From Palsa-1400 sp036008545 (GTDB lineage: Bacteria; Verrucomicrobiota; Verrucomicrobiia; Limisphaerales; Palsa-1400), in NCBI GenBank assembly GCA_036008545.1, contig DASYNM010000219.1, forward strand, positions 1 to 7,602: a stretch of 7,602 bases of DNA. The letters run 5' to 3'. This document shows, one piece after another, positions 5,786 to 7,602 of the stretch. A program made the translations under genes and the position numbers. A model generated the notes under the pieces. It had not been told where the DNA came from and did no database searches. It saw only the letters and a list, made by a program, of their open reading frames with translations. Positions within the stretch are counted from its first letter, which is position 1. Every line of letters begins with the position of its first letter.

Positions 5786-6751
5786 ATGCGAATTCTATCC
5801 GGCATCCAACCCTCGGGCGCGCTGCACCTGGGGAATTATTTCGGCATGATGAAGCCCGCCATCGAATTGCAGGAGCAAGGCGAGGCTCTTTACTTCATTG
5901 CCAATTATCATTCGATGACCTCGCTCCTCGATGCCGCCGAGCGCCGGCGCAACACCCACGATGTGGCGCTGGATTTCCTGGCTTGCGGACTGGATCCGCA
6001 GAAGGCGCTCCTGTTCCGGCAATCCGACGTGCCAGAAGTCACGGAATTGGCGTGGATTCTGACCACGCTCACGCCCATGGGCTTGCTGGAACGCGCCACC
6101 AGCTACAAGGACAAGGTCGCGCACGGTATCCCGGCTCATCACGGCTTGTTCGCCTACCCGGTCCTGATGGCGGCGGACATTTTGATTTACGATTCGAACG
6201 TCGTCCCCGTTGGCCGCGACCAAAAGCAACACGTTGAAATCACGCGGGACATTGCTGTCAAGTTCAACGAAACCTATGGGCAAACTTTTATCCTGCCGGA
6301 ACCGCGCATTCGCGATGAGACGGCGTCGGTGCCCGGCTCCGATGGCCAGAAGATGAGCAAGAGCTACAACAACACCATTGAAATCTTCGGTGAGGAAAAG
6401 GCGCTGCGCAAAAAGGTCATGGGCCTGGTCATGGACAGCCGCACACCGCAGGAACCAAAACCGGACGCGGAAAAAAACATCGCCATCCAGTTGCTCCGCC
6501 TGGTTGCCCCGCCCGGCGAGGCCAAGGATTACGAAGACCGATTACGCGCCGGCGGGCTGGGCTACGGCGATTTAAAGAAGGCGCTCTTTGATTATTATTG
6601 GAATTACTTCGCCGCCGCCCGCGCGAAACGCGCCGAGTTGGCGGCTAATGTCCCTTACGTGAATGGCGTGCTGGACCAAAGTGCGGCCAAGGCGCGCGCA
6701 TTGGCTCGACGCGTCCTCGACCGCGCCCGGCTGGCGAGCGGCCTCGACTAA
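5786..6751 (+). CDS. trpS: Tryptophanyl-tRNA synthetase
   Basis: This class I aminoacyl-tRNA synthetase, 321 residues, is full length for the short bacterial form. It activates tryptophan with ATP and charges tRNA-Trp in the cytosol. The N-terminus MRILSGIQPSGALHLGNY carries the HIGH-type motif HLGN (14-17). AADIL (129-133) includes Asp131, which probably contacts the tryptophan indole nitrogen, as a corresponding Asp does in characterised enzymes. VPVGRDQKQHVEITRDIA (140-157) is the usual dimer/active-site segment, and KMSKS (189-193) is intact. The C-terminal helical anticodon-binding part is complete. The gene starts 117 bases after the transglutaminase gene. No ribosome binding site is visible before the ATG, where the sequence is pyrimidine-rich (CTCCCCCA). 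The stop TAA (6749-6751) overlaps the stop of the convergent apgM gene. It looks like an independent housekeeping gene. Confidence 0.98.
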   Translation: MRILSGIQPSGALHLGNYFGMMKPAIELQEQGEALYFIANYHSMTSLLDAAERRRNTHDVALDFLACGLDPQKALLFRQSDVPEVTELAWILTTLTPMGLLERATSYKDKVAHGIPAHHGLFAYPVLMAADILIYDSNVVPVGRDQKQHVEITRDIAVKFNETYGQTFILPEPRIRDETASVPGSDGQKMSKSYNNTIEIFGEEKALRKKVMGLVMDSRTPQEPKPDAEKNIAIQLLRLVAPPGEAKDYEDRLRAGGLGYGDLKKALFDYYWNYFAAARAKRAELAANVPYVNGVLDQSAAKARALARRVLDRARLASGLD

Positions 6752-7602
6752 GCGCCGAACTTGTCAAACATCCGGGCGTTGGCCTGCATGAGGCGGATCA
6801 AATACTTCGACTCAAACACGCCCAGCGAGCCGATGTTCGCGCCGGTTTCGGTAAACCGTTCCAGTTTGTCCCAGCCGCTGTATTCGGAGACCAGCAGCAC
6901 CGGTTGGGGATGCCAGGAATGGCCTTTGATGGCGCAGGGCGTGGAGTGATCGCCGGTGATGGCCAGCACGTCGGGCCGCTTCTGCAGCAGGATGGGCAGG
7001 GCGGCGTCGAAATCCTCGATCGCTTTTTTCTTCGCCTCGAAATTCCCGTCCTCGCCAAACATGTCGGTGTACTTGAAGTGAATGAAGAAATAATCGAAAT
7101 TGTCGTACTCGGCCAGATAACGGCGAAATTGCTCGGCGATCGTTTGCGGCCCTTCGATTTTTTTCATGCCCACCAATTGCGCCAGGCCTTTGTACATGGG
7201 ATAGACCGCCAGGCACGCCGCCCGCAATCCGTAGCGCTCCTCCACCGTCGCGATAGCCGGTTGGTGCGCGATGCCGCGCATTAGGAATCCGTTGGCCGGC
7301 TTCCGGTGGGCGATGATGGGCAGCGCTTGTTTATAAAATTGTGCCACCAAGCTGGCGGCCTTCTTTTGTTTGACGGACTTCGCGTTGGTTGGGCCGGTGG
7401 TTGGAATCGGCAATCCTTCCCGATTCGGATCGGCGTCGGTCAGCGGCCCTTCCAATCCTTTGCCGCGAAAGATGACCACAAACCGATGTCCTTTGCCTGG
7501 CCGAATGATCACCTCGGCTTCGCCAACGGTTTTGATCTTGCGCGAAAGCAGCGCGCACAGTTCCTCGGTCACTTCCGTGGCAATGCGCCCCGCGCGGCGG
7601 TC
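6748..7602 (-). CDS. apgM: Cofactor-independent phosphoglycerate mutase, archaeal type (5' partial)
   Basis: This is the C-terminal 284 residues of a 2,3-bisphosphoglycerate-independent phosphoglycerate mutase of the ApgM/COG3635 type. It interconverts 3- and 2-phosphoglycerate in glycolysis and gluconeogenesis, in the cytosol. The frame is open to the window edge, beginning DRRAGRI, a family signature. The family is about 400 residues long, so roughly 115-120 residues are missing, including the catalytic serine and some metal ligands. Visible motifs, numbered from the first visible residue, are IHFKYTDMFGEDGNFEAK (174-191), the metal-binding TGDHSTPC (216-223, with Asp218 and His219) and HSWHPQPVLL (228-237). 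The protein belongs to the alkaline phosphatase superfamily. The GTG at 7570-7572 is internal, not the start. The TAG stop (6748-6750) interlocks with the TAA of trpS, so the two genes are convergent with a 4-base overlap. Confidence 0.93.
   Translation of the reverse strand, partial: DRRAGRIATEVTEELCALLSRKIKTVGEAEVIIRPGKGHRFVVIFRGKGLEGPLTDADPNREGLPIPTTGPTNAKSVKQKKAASLVAQFYKQALPIIAHRKPANGFLMRGIAHQPAIATVEERYGLRAACLAVYPMYKGLAQLVGMKKIEGPQTIAEQFRRYLAEYDNFDYFFIHFKYTDMFGEDGNFEAKKKAIEDFDAALPILLQKRPDVLAITGDHSTPCAIKGHSWHPQPVLLVSEYSGWDKLERFTETGANIGSLGVFESKYLIRLMQANARMFDKFGA

Overview
The window carries one complete three-gene operon, one complete tRNA synthetase gene and one 5'-truncated glycolytic gene. 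These follow about 1.15 kb of non-coding, hairpin-rich DNA. Coding DNA is GC-rich. Three features would fit Verrucomicrobiota, for example the Pedosphaera/Limisphaerales group: weak or absent Shine-Dalgarno sequences at most starts, a MoxR-DUF58-transglutaminase operon, and a dispersed-looking palindromic element. This assignment is inference; there is no rRNA or other marker here.

Layout. Positions 1-1152 hold no convincing gene. From left to right there are several hairpins (130-147, 155-177, 244-261, 384-408), an AT-rich stretch (about 420-620) with a tandem 10-bp-period repeat and a terminator-like hairpin (584-610), and a 134-bp element with imperfect terminal inverted repeats (711-844). 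After that come two diverged copies of a ~35-bp segment (907-941 and 1009-1043), which lie in a possible small minus-strand coiled-coil reading frame. Positions 1153-5668 (+) encode a MoxR AAA+ ATPase, a DUF58 membrane protein and a TgpA-like membrane transglutaminase. The first two are 17 bp apart and the last two overlap by ATGA. Positions 5786-6751 (+) encode tryptophanyl-tRNA synthetase. Positions 6748-7602 (-) encode an archaeal-type cofactor-independent phosphoglycerate mutase whose N-terminus lies beyond the window. Its stop codon interlocks with that of trpS.

How the genes work together. The MoxR, DUF58 and transglutaminase genes form a widespread conserved module of unsettled function. 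The usual view is that the cytosolic AAA+ protein acts as a chaperone or remodeller for the DUF58 partner, and that the transglutaminase-fold domain faces the periplasm and acts on envelope proteins or peptides. trpS and apgM are housekeeping genes (translation and glycolysis) with no visible functional tie to the operon. The least explained part is the 1.15-kb leader. I found no clearly new multi-gene system; the best leads are the inverted-repeat element, the terminator with no gene before it, and the possible small minus-strand ORF.
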